Part shown: positions 13,656-21,280 of the stretch, in pieces | Layout: every line of letters starts with the position of its first letter | Position numbering within the stretch: position 1 is the stretch's first letter | Virus record (IMG/VR): IMGVR_UViG_3300030707_000046 | Coordinates: 1 to 35,046 of that record | DNA from: a virus | Length of the DNA: 35,046 nt | Direction: 5' to 3' (one strand) | Program-made: the position numbers and the translations under genes | The notes under the pieces: model-generated | Seen by the model: the letters and a program-made list of their open reading frames with translations, nothing else | The model's database searches: none | Told to the model about the DNA's origin: nothing

Positions 13656-14611
13656 GTGCATCCCCCTTCATTCCCGTCCCTGGCCGGTGGCGCCGTTACA
13701 CGGAGATCGTGGAACGGACGGAAGGGAAAGGCCATTACCAGATTCTGCTGCGCGAGCAGCCGCTTTACCTGCAGGGTTACGCACCCGTGCAGCACCGCCG
13801 GCGCTTTGCGCAGATGGTGCAGGCATCGAAGACGCCGATGTATATGGGCGGGCTGGGCCAGGGTTCCGAAGTAGGCGCAGGAGTCTCGATCGCCACCGGG
13901 ATCGCTTCGAAAGTGGCGGCGCCGGCGATTTCCAGCGCGCTTTCCCTGTCCGCGGCAGCCATCCCGATCATTGGCGCCGGCATCGCGGCCATCGGTTTGA
14001 TTTTCACCGCGATCTGGGGAGCACACGAAGCGCGAATAAAGGGAGCGAAAACAGAAAACCAGGTGCTGAATTCCGCGGTGCAGTCCTGGGAAACCGGACT
14101 CGCTGCCATCTTCGACGCGGCCAACTCGAGCGATCCCGCGAAGTACCTCACCGGTGCGCAGGCCATGCAGCAAGTGCAGACGCTGTGGGCCCAGTTTTGG
14201 GCGCAGATGGGACCGTACACCAAGGGCCCCGGCCGGGCCGATGCTTCGAATGGTGGAACGAATTGCGGGAATGGCACGCTGAATCCGGCCGGGCCATGCA
14301 AAGGCACGCCGAGCGGCCACTTCTGCGACAAGTCTTGCACCGCCACGTGCTGCGTAGGGTGCCAGGATCTTTACCCCGTGATGCTGCAGTGTATGGCCGT
14401 GTTCCAGGCCGGCGGTGGAACCGTCCAGCAGTGCGCCGTGGTGCAGTCGAAGTACGGCCTAACAGGAGTCAGCGGGCAGACGTTCACGTACAACCCCCCG
14501 AAGATCTCAGCCACGGGCGAGCTCTCGAGCGCTTTCAGTTCACTGACCGGTGGATCCAGCTTTCTTCCGCTCGCAGCTTTGGCGATCACAGCCTTTCTGG
14601 TGCTTCGATGA
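13652..14611 (+). CDS. Membrane protein with GLGQ motif and Cys-rich domain
   Basis: 319 residues. A basic N-terminal domain precedes MGGLGQ (65-70). Then comes a glycine/alanine-rich hydrophobic region (about 71-125; two membrane passes) of the type seen in membrane-penetrating virion proteins, a helical middle part, a Cys-rich stretch (CNGTLN..., CDKSCTATCCVGC) and a last hydrophobic segment ending FLVLR. The 11 or more cysteines suggest disulphides, unusual for cytoplasmic proteins. The start overlaps the upstream stop. If cleaved at GLGQ, the hydrophobic part would be released from the N-terminal domain. Confidence 0.75.
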   Translation: MSASPFIPVPGRWRRYTEIVERTEGKGHYQILLREQPLYLQGYAPVQHRRRFAQMVQASKTPMYMGGLGQGSEVGAGVSIATGIASKVAAPAISSALSLSAAAIPIIGAGIAAIGLIFTAIWGAHEARIKGAKTENQVLNSAVQSWETGLAAIFDAANSSDPAKYLTGAQAMQQVQTLWAQFWAQMGPYTKGPGRADASNGGTNCGNGTLNPAGPCKGTPSGHFCDKSCTATCCVGCQDLYPVMLQCMAVFQAGGGTVQQCAVVQSKYGLTGVSGQTFTYNPPKISATGELSSAFSSLTGGSSFLPLAALAITAFLVLR

Positions 14612-15108
14612 GTCGCGTGATTCTCCATCACTGGCGCAGTATGCACGGGCTAGGCCAGGCGAATCCCGCGATCTGCCTGGATCAGAATCAGAACACCGTC
14701 GACTGCCAGGATCCAAATTGCACGTATGGGGACTGCGGTGCGCCATCGGGCCCGGTTGCCAGCGGCGGGTGCCTGGACCAGTCGCAGAACCAGGTGCTGT
14801 GCATCGATCCGAATTGCACATACGGGGATTGTCTCCCCAGTGGCACCATGCCAGCGCCAGGGAAAACCAGGATCACGGTGCCGGCTATCCCGATAACCGC
14901 GGGAACGGTGGCAGCGCCGGCTACACAGATCGTGCCGCGGCCTTCCCCGGTGGTGAGTGTTCCCCTGAGCACGGCGAGTTTCGGAATGTTTCTTGAGAAC
15001 TCCACGCTAATCGCAGGCGTTCCAAACTGGGCGCTGTTCGTGGGTGTGCCGGCAGTTCTATTGCTGGCGTTCGGCGGTGGGCGGTACAGGGTGAGTCGCA
15101 GGAGATAG
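14608..15108 (+). CDS. GLGQ-motif membrane protein with a Cys-rich duplicated repeat
   Basis: 166 residues. MHGLGQ at residues 12-17, then two copies of a 21-residue unit, CLDQ(N/S)QNxVxC followed by xDPNCTYGDC, at about 25-45 and 57-77. Next is a Pro/Thr/Val-rich spacer, then NSTLIAGVPNWA, a hydrophobic segment and the basic end RVSRRR. Each unit has four cysteines and acidic residues, like small calcium-binding or disulphide-knotted repeats. No named family is recognised. It starts inside the preceding stop (ATGA). The 501-codon frame that contains it is spurious before 14608. Confidence 0.75.
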   Translation: MSRVILHHWRSMHGLGQANPAICLDQNQNTVDCQDPNCTYGDCGAPSGPVASGGCLDQSQNQVLCIDPNCTYGDCLPSGTMPAPGKTRITVPAIPITAGTVAAPATQIVPRPSPVVSVPLSTASFGMFLENSTLIAGVPNWALFVGVPAVLLLAFGGGRYRVSRRR

Positions 15109-15942
15109 ATGCCAACCGTTACCTACGCACGCGAGACGCAAGGCTTTCGGCCCTGGACGAATCCGAAGCCACTGGCCGGCCTTCGTGGACTGGGCCAGGG
15201 CACGCCGATGCTGCCGGCTGGTCTGCTCAGCGTCACGTATGCGGACGGCACCACGGGATTTTTCGATCCGGCTGATGGCACCTATTACGACTCCCAGGGC
15301 AACGACATCACCGGCTATGTGCAAAGTTTCGGCGGTGCAAAGATCGGCGGGCCCGCGAGCGCTGCCGCGATCGCCGCGGCGGAAGGTTTACCGGCACCGA
15401 CCGGTGGCGCCGGTGTTCCAGCTACCCCCTCGCCCACGGTGATCGCGCCGGCGCCGGCGGGCCCCAGCACTCCCGCAGGAGCACCCACTGGTTCGTACTT
15501 GCTTTACACCGGTAACTGGTCAGTGACGCTCACGCAGAGCATGAATTCCATCATTGCCGCGGTGCGCGCGGCCATCGCGGGTTACGGGCTGCAGGTGGGC
15601 AACGTGAATTGTCCCGCGTGCTCTTCCGTCACGCCGTCATCGGTGCTGGCCAGCGCCGGGATCCAGAGTTTCCAGGTGCAGCTGCAGATTCTTGTGACGG
15701 GAACCGGCTTCGCGCAGCCATCTGATGCGGGCTCGATTGTCGACCATGCTTTCTATACCGTCACCGGAAAGATGCCAACATCCTCGAGCACGACAGTGCA
15801 GCAGTTGCCCGGTGTCGCAGGTGCAGCTGGCGTACCGCCGGCAGCACCTAGTCAGAGCATCACATCGTGGCTTGAACAAAATGCGCTGTGGATCGGCCTG
15901 GGTATCGGTGCGATTGTCCTGGTGCCAAGGCTGATGCGATGA
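15109..15942 (+). CDS. GLGQ-motif membrane protein
   Basis: 277 residues. LRGLGQ at 25-30, then a small beta-rich domain (LLSVTYADGTTGFFDPADGTYYDSQG) resembling the short 'YADG/DPA' modules of virion proteins, a Pro/Ala linker, a globular domain (about 130-225; NSIIAAVRAAIAGYGLQVG, VLASAGIQSFQVQLQILVTG), and a terminal membrane helix ending LVPRLMR. Like its neighbours it has one C-terminal anchor with basic end. No family recognised. The start directly follows the previous stop. Confidence 0.75.
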   Translation: MPTVTYARETQGFRPWTNPKPLAGLRGLGQGTPMLPAGLLSVTYADGTTGFFDPADGTYYDSQGNDITGYVQSFGGAKIGGPASAAAIAAAEGLPAPTGGAGVPATPSPTVIAPAPAGPSTPAGAPTGSYLLYTGNWSVTLTQSMNSIIAAVRAAIAGYGLQVGNVNCPACSSVTPSSVLASAGIQSFQVQLQILVTGTGFAQPSDAGSIVDHAFYTVTGKMPTSSSTTVQQLPGVAGAAGVPPAAPSQSITSWLEQNALWIGLGIGAIVLVPRLMR

Positions 15943-16100
15943 AAGCGCCGAGCGCAATGCGGGAACAGATTTACGACGATGATCAGATCTGTGACCTGAT
16001 CGAAAAAGCGATCCAGAAGGGGATTCTGGTGGGCACGGGCAGAGACATCGAAGATTACACGATCGGAGAACTGGACCGGCTGGTGAACCAGGTGCAATGA
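15939..16100 (+). CDS. Small acidic late protein
   Basis: 53 residues from ATG 15939, overlapping the stops and starts of both neighbours (ATGA at each end). Acidic and helical (YDDDQICDLIEKAIQKG), with no membrane segment. The coupling makes it likely to be real. Function unknown. Confidence 0.65.
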   Translation: MKAPSAMREQIYDDDQICDLIEKAIQKGILVGTGRDIEDYTIGELDRLVNQVQ

Positions 16101-17446
16101 GCAAGCGACGCAAAAACGCGGGCGAAGGGTACGGCTTCATGTTCTCGGGTGCCTTCTCCGAGAAAAAAGACGCCGTGAAAAAAGAGAAAGAGCGGAAAGG
16201 CTCTTTCATCAAAGGCATGCCCACACGCCACGGTTACCGCTACGTGGTGATGACACCGCGCACCAATCCGATCAAGCGCAGGACAAATGCGCTGGGCGGT
16301 CTGGCTCCGGTGTCTAGTGATCGCATGCGCGTGACGTTTGACAAGTCTGTCCAGAAATACATGGCCACGAAGTATGATCCACGATTCGGTAATCAGTTTG
16401 CGACTGGCTTCACGCGTAAAGAAGCAGCGAAAAATCTCCGCGATGTGTTCCGGGGATTGCGGCATCCTGAAAATCGAAACAATCCCAGCGAACTGCTGGT
16501 GATGGGTGCGAACCCGCATGAGAACGTGCAGGAGATTGTGCTGCAGCCTGGCGCGCGGCTGGTGATCCGGAACAATCCCGCGGACGCACGGCCGAACTCG
16601 CTGGCCAGCTTTTTCGGTTTCAGTCCATCGAAACCCACGAAGAAAGAACTGTCGCAGTCACGCCGTGAATTCCGCGCGCGGCGCAGCCAAAGGGTCAAGG
16701 AAGATCGCAGCGAATTGCAGCGCCTGGCGAGAGCGGGACGCGCATCACAGCGCAAGACGAAGACATCGAAAGTTTTCCATGAGCTATACGGGGAACAGCT
16801 TTACGATGCGCACGGAATGCCGATCAACCCGGTGCCGGTGTGCGGCGCGATGATCGGTGGAGAACGGTGCACGCGCAAACCAAGACACCGCGGGCCCCAT
16901 CTTCCCCAGGGTGCCACGATGCGCACGCGCACCAGGCTGCCGCACCACTGGCAACCCCGCGGGAATCCTTCGGCCGAAGCACTGCGCGAATCGTTCACCG
17001 GTACGCCGGTGGGCAGAGTCAAGATCTACGATGAGCCACACATGCCGGCGGGCGATTACGCCATGCTGGGCAAAGTGCTCACGCTCTACGTGAAACCCAG
17101 GACTGGTGGCCAGGTCCAGACGATCACACTGCACGGTGTGATCGCAGTTGCTGACCAGACGGCGCGGCAGATTTATTTCGTGGGCGGGGATCAGGACGTG
17201 AGTGCAGGCCTGAGCGTTTTCGGTGCGATCGAGATCCGGCCGGGCATTTATGAACTGGGCCAGGCCACTCGCATCGATTACCGGCAGCGCAAGGAACACG
17301 TGGAACATCCTGACCAGGATGCGTGGCGTCACAGTTTCGGAGAAGAGACTGGGGTACGACCGGTGATGCTGTTCGACGCGCGCAACAAACGGCTTTTGTT
17401 GGAAGGTGGCGAGTACGTGATCAGGCAGGAAGGAATTGTGAACTAA
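16097..17446 (+). CDS. Large basic late protein, probable virion component
   Basis: 449 residues, with a strongly basic N-terminal two thirds (SKRRKNAGEG, KKEKERKGSF, RREFRARRSQRVKEDR), suited to contact with packaged DNA. A zinc-type cluster (CGAMIGGERCTRKPRHRGPH) lies at about 245-264. The C-terminal domain (about 320-449) is beta-rich with VIAVADQTARQIYFVGG and WRHSFGEETGVRPVMLFD...LLLEGGEYVI. ALGGLAP at about 65-71 is a near miss for GLGQ. No family is firmly recognised. A DNA-condensing or inner-capsid role is inference. Confidence 0.65.
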   Translation: MSKRRKNAGEGYGFMFSGAFSEKKDAVKKEKERKGSFIKGMPTRHGYRYVVMTPRTNPIKRRTNALGGLAPVSSDRMRVTFDKSVQKYMATKYDPRFGNQFATGFTRKEAAKNLRDVFRGLRHPENRNNPSELLVMGANPHENVQEIVLQPGARLVIRNNPADARPNSLASFFGFSPSKPTKKELSQSRREFRARRSQRVKEDRSELQRLARAGRASQRKTKTSKVFHELYGEQLYDAHGMPINPVPVCGAMIGGERCTRKPRHRGPHLPQGATMRTRTRLPHHWQPRGNPSAEALRESFTGTPVGRVKIYDEPHMPAGDYAMLGKVLTLYVKPRTGGQVQTITLHGVIAVADQTARQIYFVGGDQDVSAGLSVFGAIEIRPGIYELGQATRIDYRQRKEHVEHPDQDAWRHSFGEETGVRPVMLFDARNKRLLLEGGEYVIRQEGIVN

Positions 17447-17454
17447 AGTTTTAC

Positions 17455-17540
17455 GTCCGGCACTCCTGAGCGTGTTGTATGCGTAGCTGACGGGCCTTAC
17501 CGGACACAGAACAGACGCTCCGAGAGAGGGCGAATTTTAC
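17455..17540 (+). promoter_or_regulatory. Leader element: paired GTCCGG...CCGGAC hairpin before a capsid gene
   Basis: ACGTCCGG and CCGGACACAGA (17500-17510) can pair as a stem around a longer loop. A weaker second hairpin (CGCTC...GGGCG) covers the ribosome-site region just before the ATG at 17543. The same arrangement precedes the gene at 25494. A transcript-level control element or a processing site is possible, and neither is shown. Confidence 0.45.
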
Positions 17541-17542
17541 AA

Positions 17543-18277
17543 ATGGCAAGCGCAACAGCAGTTCGATCATCCGCGAATCTGATCATCCCGTCGACGTTCA
17601 AGCTGGCCGATCGCATCGGCATCCAGCAGGAGTGCATCCGCAACAAGAATTACATCATTGCGGGACGCCTGACTGCGCTGGTGTTTGAAAAACAGCGATC
17701 GATCTCCGGATTTTCCCAGTCGCGTCCACGCTGGAATAACTCGTACCAGTCGAAGGCGCTGAAAGATCAGCCCGGTCTGCATCCTTTCTCGGAGTCGCAG
17801 GCGGTGCTGTGGGCTGGCATCACGCTCGATTGGCTCACGAACGATGATTCCCCTGTCCTGGCGGTATCGAGAGATCACCAAGATCTACTGCTGCCGTTCG
17901 GTTTGCCGGCGCTTCCCAAGATTCCGGATCCTCGCTGGGTGCCAGCGCACGCGCAGCACTCCTGTCCCAAGTCAACAAAGACGGGCTGTAAGGGATGCGT
18001 CCCGCCCAGGATGCCCCAGCTGCTGGTGGGCTGCCCGGTGGTGGGCGATCGCGTGAGCGACAAGATTACGGATCGCACCGGCCGAACTTACGGAGTCATT
18101 CACCCCATCATGGAAATCGCGCTGATGGTGATGGGCGCCGGCACGCAAGGTTTCGGAAAGATCCGCGGGAGAACCAATCCCACAGATGGCACCACGCTCA
18201 GCTTGCTTCTGGACGATTCAAACCCAGAACGCATGCAGGGTTACTTCGTGGGCGGGCGGTTTCAGCTGGGAGGATAA
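17543..18277 (+). CDS. Candidate capsid or capsid-associated protein
   Basis: 244 residues with an excellent ribosome site (GAGAGAGGGCG), hence probably highly expressed. Mixed strand content (NLIIPSTFKLADRIGIQQE, NYIIAGRLTALVFEKQRSI), a central pair of Cys motifs (CPKSTKTGCKGC) and a C-terminal YFVGGRFQLGG. No transmembrane segment, no enzyme motif. Position at the start of the virion-protein block and expression signals support a structural role. The fold cannot be read by eye. Confidence 0.55.
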   Translation: MASATAVRSSANLIIPSTFKLADRIGIQQECIRNKNYIIAGRLTALVFEKQRSISGFSQSRPRWNNSYQSKALKDQPGLHPFSESQAVLWAGITLDWLTNDDSPVLAVSRDHQDLLLPFGLPALPKIPDPRWVPAHAQHSCPKSTKTGCKGCVPPRMPQLLVGCPVVGDRVSDKITDRTGRTYGVIHPIMEIALMVMGAGTQGFGKIRGRTNPTDGTTLSLLLDDSNPERMQGYFVGGRFQLGG

Positions 18278-18316
18278 AAGTTTTGGCGGAAATCAGGGTG
18301 TTCAATCCGTCCTATA

Positions 18317-18339
18317 CCGCGCGAAGTCACTTCGCGCGG
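18317..18339 (+). promoter_or_regulatory. Perfect hairpin in a late intergenic gap
   Basis: CCGCGCGAAGT and ACTTCGCGCGG form an 11-bp perfect stem around one base. There is no T-run after it (GGAAGGCG instead), so it is probably an mRNA processing or stability element between adjacent capsid-block genes and not a terminator. Confidence 0.55.
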
Positions 18340-18366
18340 GAAGGCGAGAGAGGAGATAAAAGCACT

Positions 18367-18837
18367 ATGGCGCATCACAGACACCACCGGCGTTATGCAC
18401 GCCGGCACAATCCTTTCGGGATCAGCGGTTCTGTCGTGAAGGATGTCATGTACAACGGCATCGGAGCGGCGGGGAGCGCTTATATTGCTGGCTTTCTCGG
18501 GCAGTCAGGTTGGCTAAATGTTGGCGCAACTATCGCTGCCGCGGTCGGTCTCATGTTCGCGGGAAAGTCAGTGGTAGGCGCAGCTGAATCTGAAGAACTG
18601 CTGAAGGGCGGGCTGCTTATGAGCTTCATTCAAGCTGCAAGGCAGCTGGGGGTCACTGTGCCCGGACTGGGACTGTACGTTCCCAGCTATTTCTCGGCAC
18701 CGACGACTTCAGACGCCTACGGCCGCGCCACTGCACCCACGATCATGCTGCCGGCACCATCCGCGCAAGCGGGTGGGAAAGGCACCAGTGGAATGGGTTA
18801 CCAGCGCTATCGTTCGCGCTATCAAACCCGGTTCTAA
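18367..18837 (+). CDS. Membrane-inserted late protein
   Basis: 156 residues from ATG 18367, preceded by GAGAGGAG. Histidine/arginine-rich start (MAHHRHHRRYARRHN), then a long hydrophobic Gly/Ala region at about 27-85 with two probable membrane helices, and an aromatic/basic C-terminus (GYQRYRSRYQTRF). Small virion membrane proteins with basic ends are typical of tailless phages with an internal membrane. No family recognised. The 280-codon frame that includes it is shadow sequence before 18367. Confidence 0.65.
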   Translation: MAHHRHHRRYARRHNPFGISGSVVKDVMYNGIGAAGSAYIAGFLGQSGWLNVGATIAAAVGLMFAGKSVVGAAESEELLKGGLLMSFIQAARQLGVTVPGLGLYVPSYFSAPTTSDAYGRATAPTIMLPAPSAQAGGKGTSGMGYQRYRSRYQTRF

Positions 18838-18908
18838 CTGGGCAACAAGTTTTTGACCATGTAACACAAGTGCAACACGATCCAGACCAGAAGGGAGGCG
18901 GATAACAA

Positions 18909-19679
18909 ATGGTCAACTCAAGATTTCAGTCACGTTTCACCCGTTGCCGCGCCATCACGGAACACGAAGTGGGCCGGCCCAGGACCGAGATGCTGCGCAA
19001 GAACCCCATCATTGCCGGCCAGCTCGAATACCTGGTCCAACCCATTTACGACTTCTATGGTGTCGCGGTTGCCACGGCGGTGACGAAACAGAGCCTTTTT
19101 GCCCAACCGATCGGCGCGAACTATACGCCGGCCGGCGGCGCGGCCCTGGTGAAAACCTTGTACCACACCAACCTGGTGCAGCCCGGCATGCTGGACGCAC
19201 CAAAAAAGATGCTGGTCAAGGCGATCGCACTGATTCTGCGCAACGATGTCGCACCGCAGGATCTGGCTTCGTTCATCGGACAGACACTGCTGCAACTCCA
19301 GATCTCCGGAAAAGACTACTGGACCGGACTGGCGCAGAAGTGCCCGGCGGGTGGTGGTACGTTCGGGTTCTACATCTCTACCCAGACGCTTGCTGCTGGC
19401 GGCACCATGGCCAACGGCGGATCGAACGGGTACCCGCATGCTTTGAACACGAACACCATCACCGACGACATGCCCCAGGTTCCTGGGCTTCCAGCAATGG
19501 ATCCCATCCTGGGCCAGCTGATCGAGCAGCAACAGAACTTTTTCGTGACACTCGACCCGACCCTAACCGGTTCGGCCGCGTTCACGACGCTCGCAGCAGC
19601 GCCGGCCACGCAGTTCGTGGGAACGGGCATCAACGCGCATGTGTACCTCGAAGGGGTGCTGATGCGCGCGGTGCTGTAG
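18909..19679 (+). CDS. Candidate major capsid protein
   Basis: 256 residues, with the strongest ribosome site of the region (GGGAGGCGG). Strand-rich (YDFYGVAVATAVTKQSLF, LVKAIALILRNDV, ISGKDYWTGL, INAHVYLEGVLMRAV), with no signal peptide, membrane segment or enzyme motif. The length is close to single jelly-roll capsid proteins of tailless phages and well short of double jelly-roll ones (usually above 350). I favour a major capsid protein because of expression signals, position among small beta-rich proteins and absence of any other better candidate. Structure prediction would settle this. Confidence 0.55.
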   Translation: MVNSRFQSRFTRCRAITEHEVGRPRTEMLRKNPIIAGQLEYLVQPIYDFYGVAVATAVTKQSLFAQPIGANYTPAGGAALVKTLYHTNLVQPGMLDAPKKMLVKAIALILRNDVAPQDLASFIGQTLLQLQISGKDYWTGLAQKCPAGGGTFGFYISTQTLAAGGTMANGGSNGYPHALNTNTITDDMPQVPGLPAMDPILGQLIEQQQNFFVTLDPTLTGSAAFTTLAAAPATQFVGTGINAHVYLEGVLMRAVL

Positions 19680-19770
19680 CCATCAACCAACGCGCTCGCC
19701 GTTGCAAGATCAAGCGAGCCGGGAGCGGGCGGCCCGGCTCAGACTTTCAAAAGAGAGAGAGGCGCTGCTT

Positions 19771-20244
19771 ATGACGCAGGCGCAACAGTCCCAGACGGAC
19801 GACAATTTTGAGCGGCAATGGTACTCCTACGTGATCGATCCCGTAGTGGCCGCGAACGCGGTGCAGAGCCCGACAAATCTGCAGATTCAGACGGACGCAG
19901 ATTTCGAATGGTGGTGGCTGGTCGGATCGGCTACCGTTGCCGCAAGCCTGAAGGTTCTGATCAAGGAAGCGGCGACTGGCCGGGATTTCATCGGCACCAC
20001 CGCGTCGGCAGTCTCTGGCGCCGGTTCTTTCAACGGGATCAACTTCAACTTGCTCTGTGGGCTCGCATCGGCTTCTGCGATGTTCCCGCTGGCGGTGCCC
20101 TTCGTGATGCCAGCATCACGAAGCTACACAGTTTATTTCACCGATTCATCCGGTGCGCAGCAGACGGTGGAACTGGTGTTCTCTGGCTTCAAACTCTGGC
20201 AGAAGAACACCGCGACGCCGGCAGCTGGCAACGCTGGTCACTAG
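19771..20244 (+). CDS. Beta-rich late protein, candidate capsid or vertex protein
   Basis: 157 residues from ATG 19771, with GAGAGAGGCG upstream. After an acidic start it is strand-dominated (FEWWWLVGSATVAASLKVLIKE; MPASRSYTVYFTDSSG; QTVELVFSGFKLWQ), like a small beta sandwich. Together with the two following genes it forms a run of three similar-sized beta-rich proteins. A frame extending to 19702 has no ribosome site. Probable virion component, fold inferred by eye. Confidence 0.5.
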   Translation: MTQAQQSQTDDNFERQWYSYVIDPVVAANAVQSPTNLQIQTDADFEWWWLVGSATVAASLKVLIKEAATGRDFIGTTASAVSGAGSFNGINFNLLCGLASASAMFPLAVPFVMPASRSYTVYFTDSSGAQQTVELVFSGFKLWQKNTATPAAGNAGH

Positions 20245-20256
20245 AAAGAAGGGACG

Positions 20257-20763
20257 ATGCATCAGGCCAGTCTCAGATCGCTGCGCCAGGAGTTTACGCA
20301 TCCCCTGGCGCGCATGCTGCCCCTGTTCCGCTACCAGGAACAGGTGTACCGCATGGCGGAAAAATCACCGCCTGGGCTAGAGGGGTACCAGCCACGCTGG
20401 GAAGTGGTAAACGCGGTCCTGGGTGCACAGCAGCAGCTGCAGGTGAAAGTGGATCTGATGACCGACTTTCAGTTGCTGGCCATTCTATGCGGCGCTACGG
20501 TCAACACGGTGGGCGGATTTCGCGTGTTCCTTTACGACAAAACCAGGAATCAGCAGATCGGTGGAGATCGCGGCATCCAATTCCCTAATCTTGCCGGCAG
20601 CGCCGGCGCGCCGTTTTTCCTTCGTGAGCCCTACGCCTTCGATCTTCCGCAACCGCAAGCGCTGGTCATCCTGCAGAACATGGAACCCAACCCAAACACA
20701 GTGCAGCTGGTGCTCTACGGGCTCGCCGCACCATTCCAGGGGACGCTCAGCAATGAGTACTAG
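20257..20763 (+). CDS. Beta-rich late protein, candidate capsid or vertex protein
   Basis: 168 residues, with AAAGAAGGGACG before the ATG. The N-terminal helix is basic, and the rest is strand-rich: VVNAVLGAQQQLQVKVDLMTD, FRVFLYDKTRN, FFLREPYAFDLP, NTVQLVLYGLA. Residue patterns recall the neighbour at 20753 (both end in a conserved 'LYGLA'/'IGYLYP' strand), as expected if they share a fold. No membrane segment. Probable virion protein, family not firmly recognised. Confidence 0.5.
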   Translation: MHQASLRSLRQEFTHPLARMLPLFRYQEQVYRMAEKSPPGLEGYQPRWEVVNAVLGAQQQLQVKVDLMTDFQLLAILCGATVNTVGGFRVFLYDKTRNQQIGGDRGIQFPNLAGSAGAPFFLREPYAFDLPQPQALVILQNMEPNPNTVQLVLYGLAAPFQGTLSNEY

Positions 20764-21280
20764 ACCACTGCCGCGCCGCCACGCTGGTGGGCGCACATCG
20801 ATGAGCGAACAGGAAGGTGCAGGCCTTCGGGTGCAACCGGTTCGCCGGCCGATCTGGATCGATCCACCGGACCAGTGGGAAAACGTGGATCTGGTGAATT
20901 ACGTGAATTTGCCCGCGATGGGCGCCCAGGCGAACGTGATTAAATTCCAGGTTCCCATCGGGCATAACGGGATCATCAAGAAAGTTGCAAACAACTTCGT
21001 GGGCGGCGGATGGGTGGAAGGATCTGGCCAAGTCATCTGGCAGATACTGGTGGACGGTGCACCACCGCCGGGATCCGTGAATTACGATCTGATCCTGGCC
21101 AGCCTGGGCTCACCAGCAAATCCGGTAGAGATCGCCGGCTTTCGCATCGTGGAAAACCAGGTTCTAACCCTGGTGGTGAAGAATGTCGCGGTCGTTGCTG
21201 CCGGCCAACTGTCCGGAGGCCGACTCATTGGGTATCTCTATCCCCGTGAAATGGAGAGCGAATCATCATGGCTGGGATGA
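20753..21280 (+). CDS. Beta-sandwich late virion protein
   Basis: 175 residues from ATG 20753 (or ATG 20801). Contains the pattern VIKFQVPIGHNGIIKKVANNFVGG, QVIWQILVDGAP, ILASLGSPANPVEIAGF, VENQVLTLVVKNVA and RLIGYLYP. Such alternation of strands with a 'ppGhnGvIk' turn is met in phage structural proteins of beta-sandwich type. It overlaps the preceding gene by 11 bases and the next by 13. A minor capsid, vertex or spike-base role is inferred from the neighbourhood. Confidence 0.55.
   Translation: MSTRPLPRRHAGGRTSMSEQEGAGLRVQPVRRPIWIDPPDQWENVDLVNYVNLPAMGAQANVIKFQVPIGHNGIIKKVANNFVGGGWVEGSGQVIWQILVDGAPPPGSVNYDLILASLGSPANPVEIAGFRIVENQVLTLVVKNVAVVAAGQLSGGRLIGYLYPREMESESSWLG

Noticed and set aside
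13603-15108. 501-codon open frame on the plus strand
   Set aside because: The part before 14608 is a shadow of the 13652 gene. The true gene starts at ATG 14608 by an ATGA overlap.
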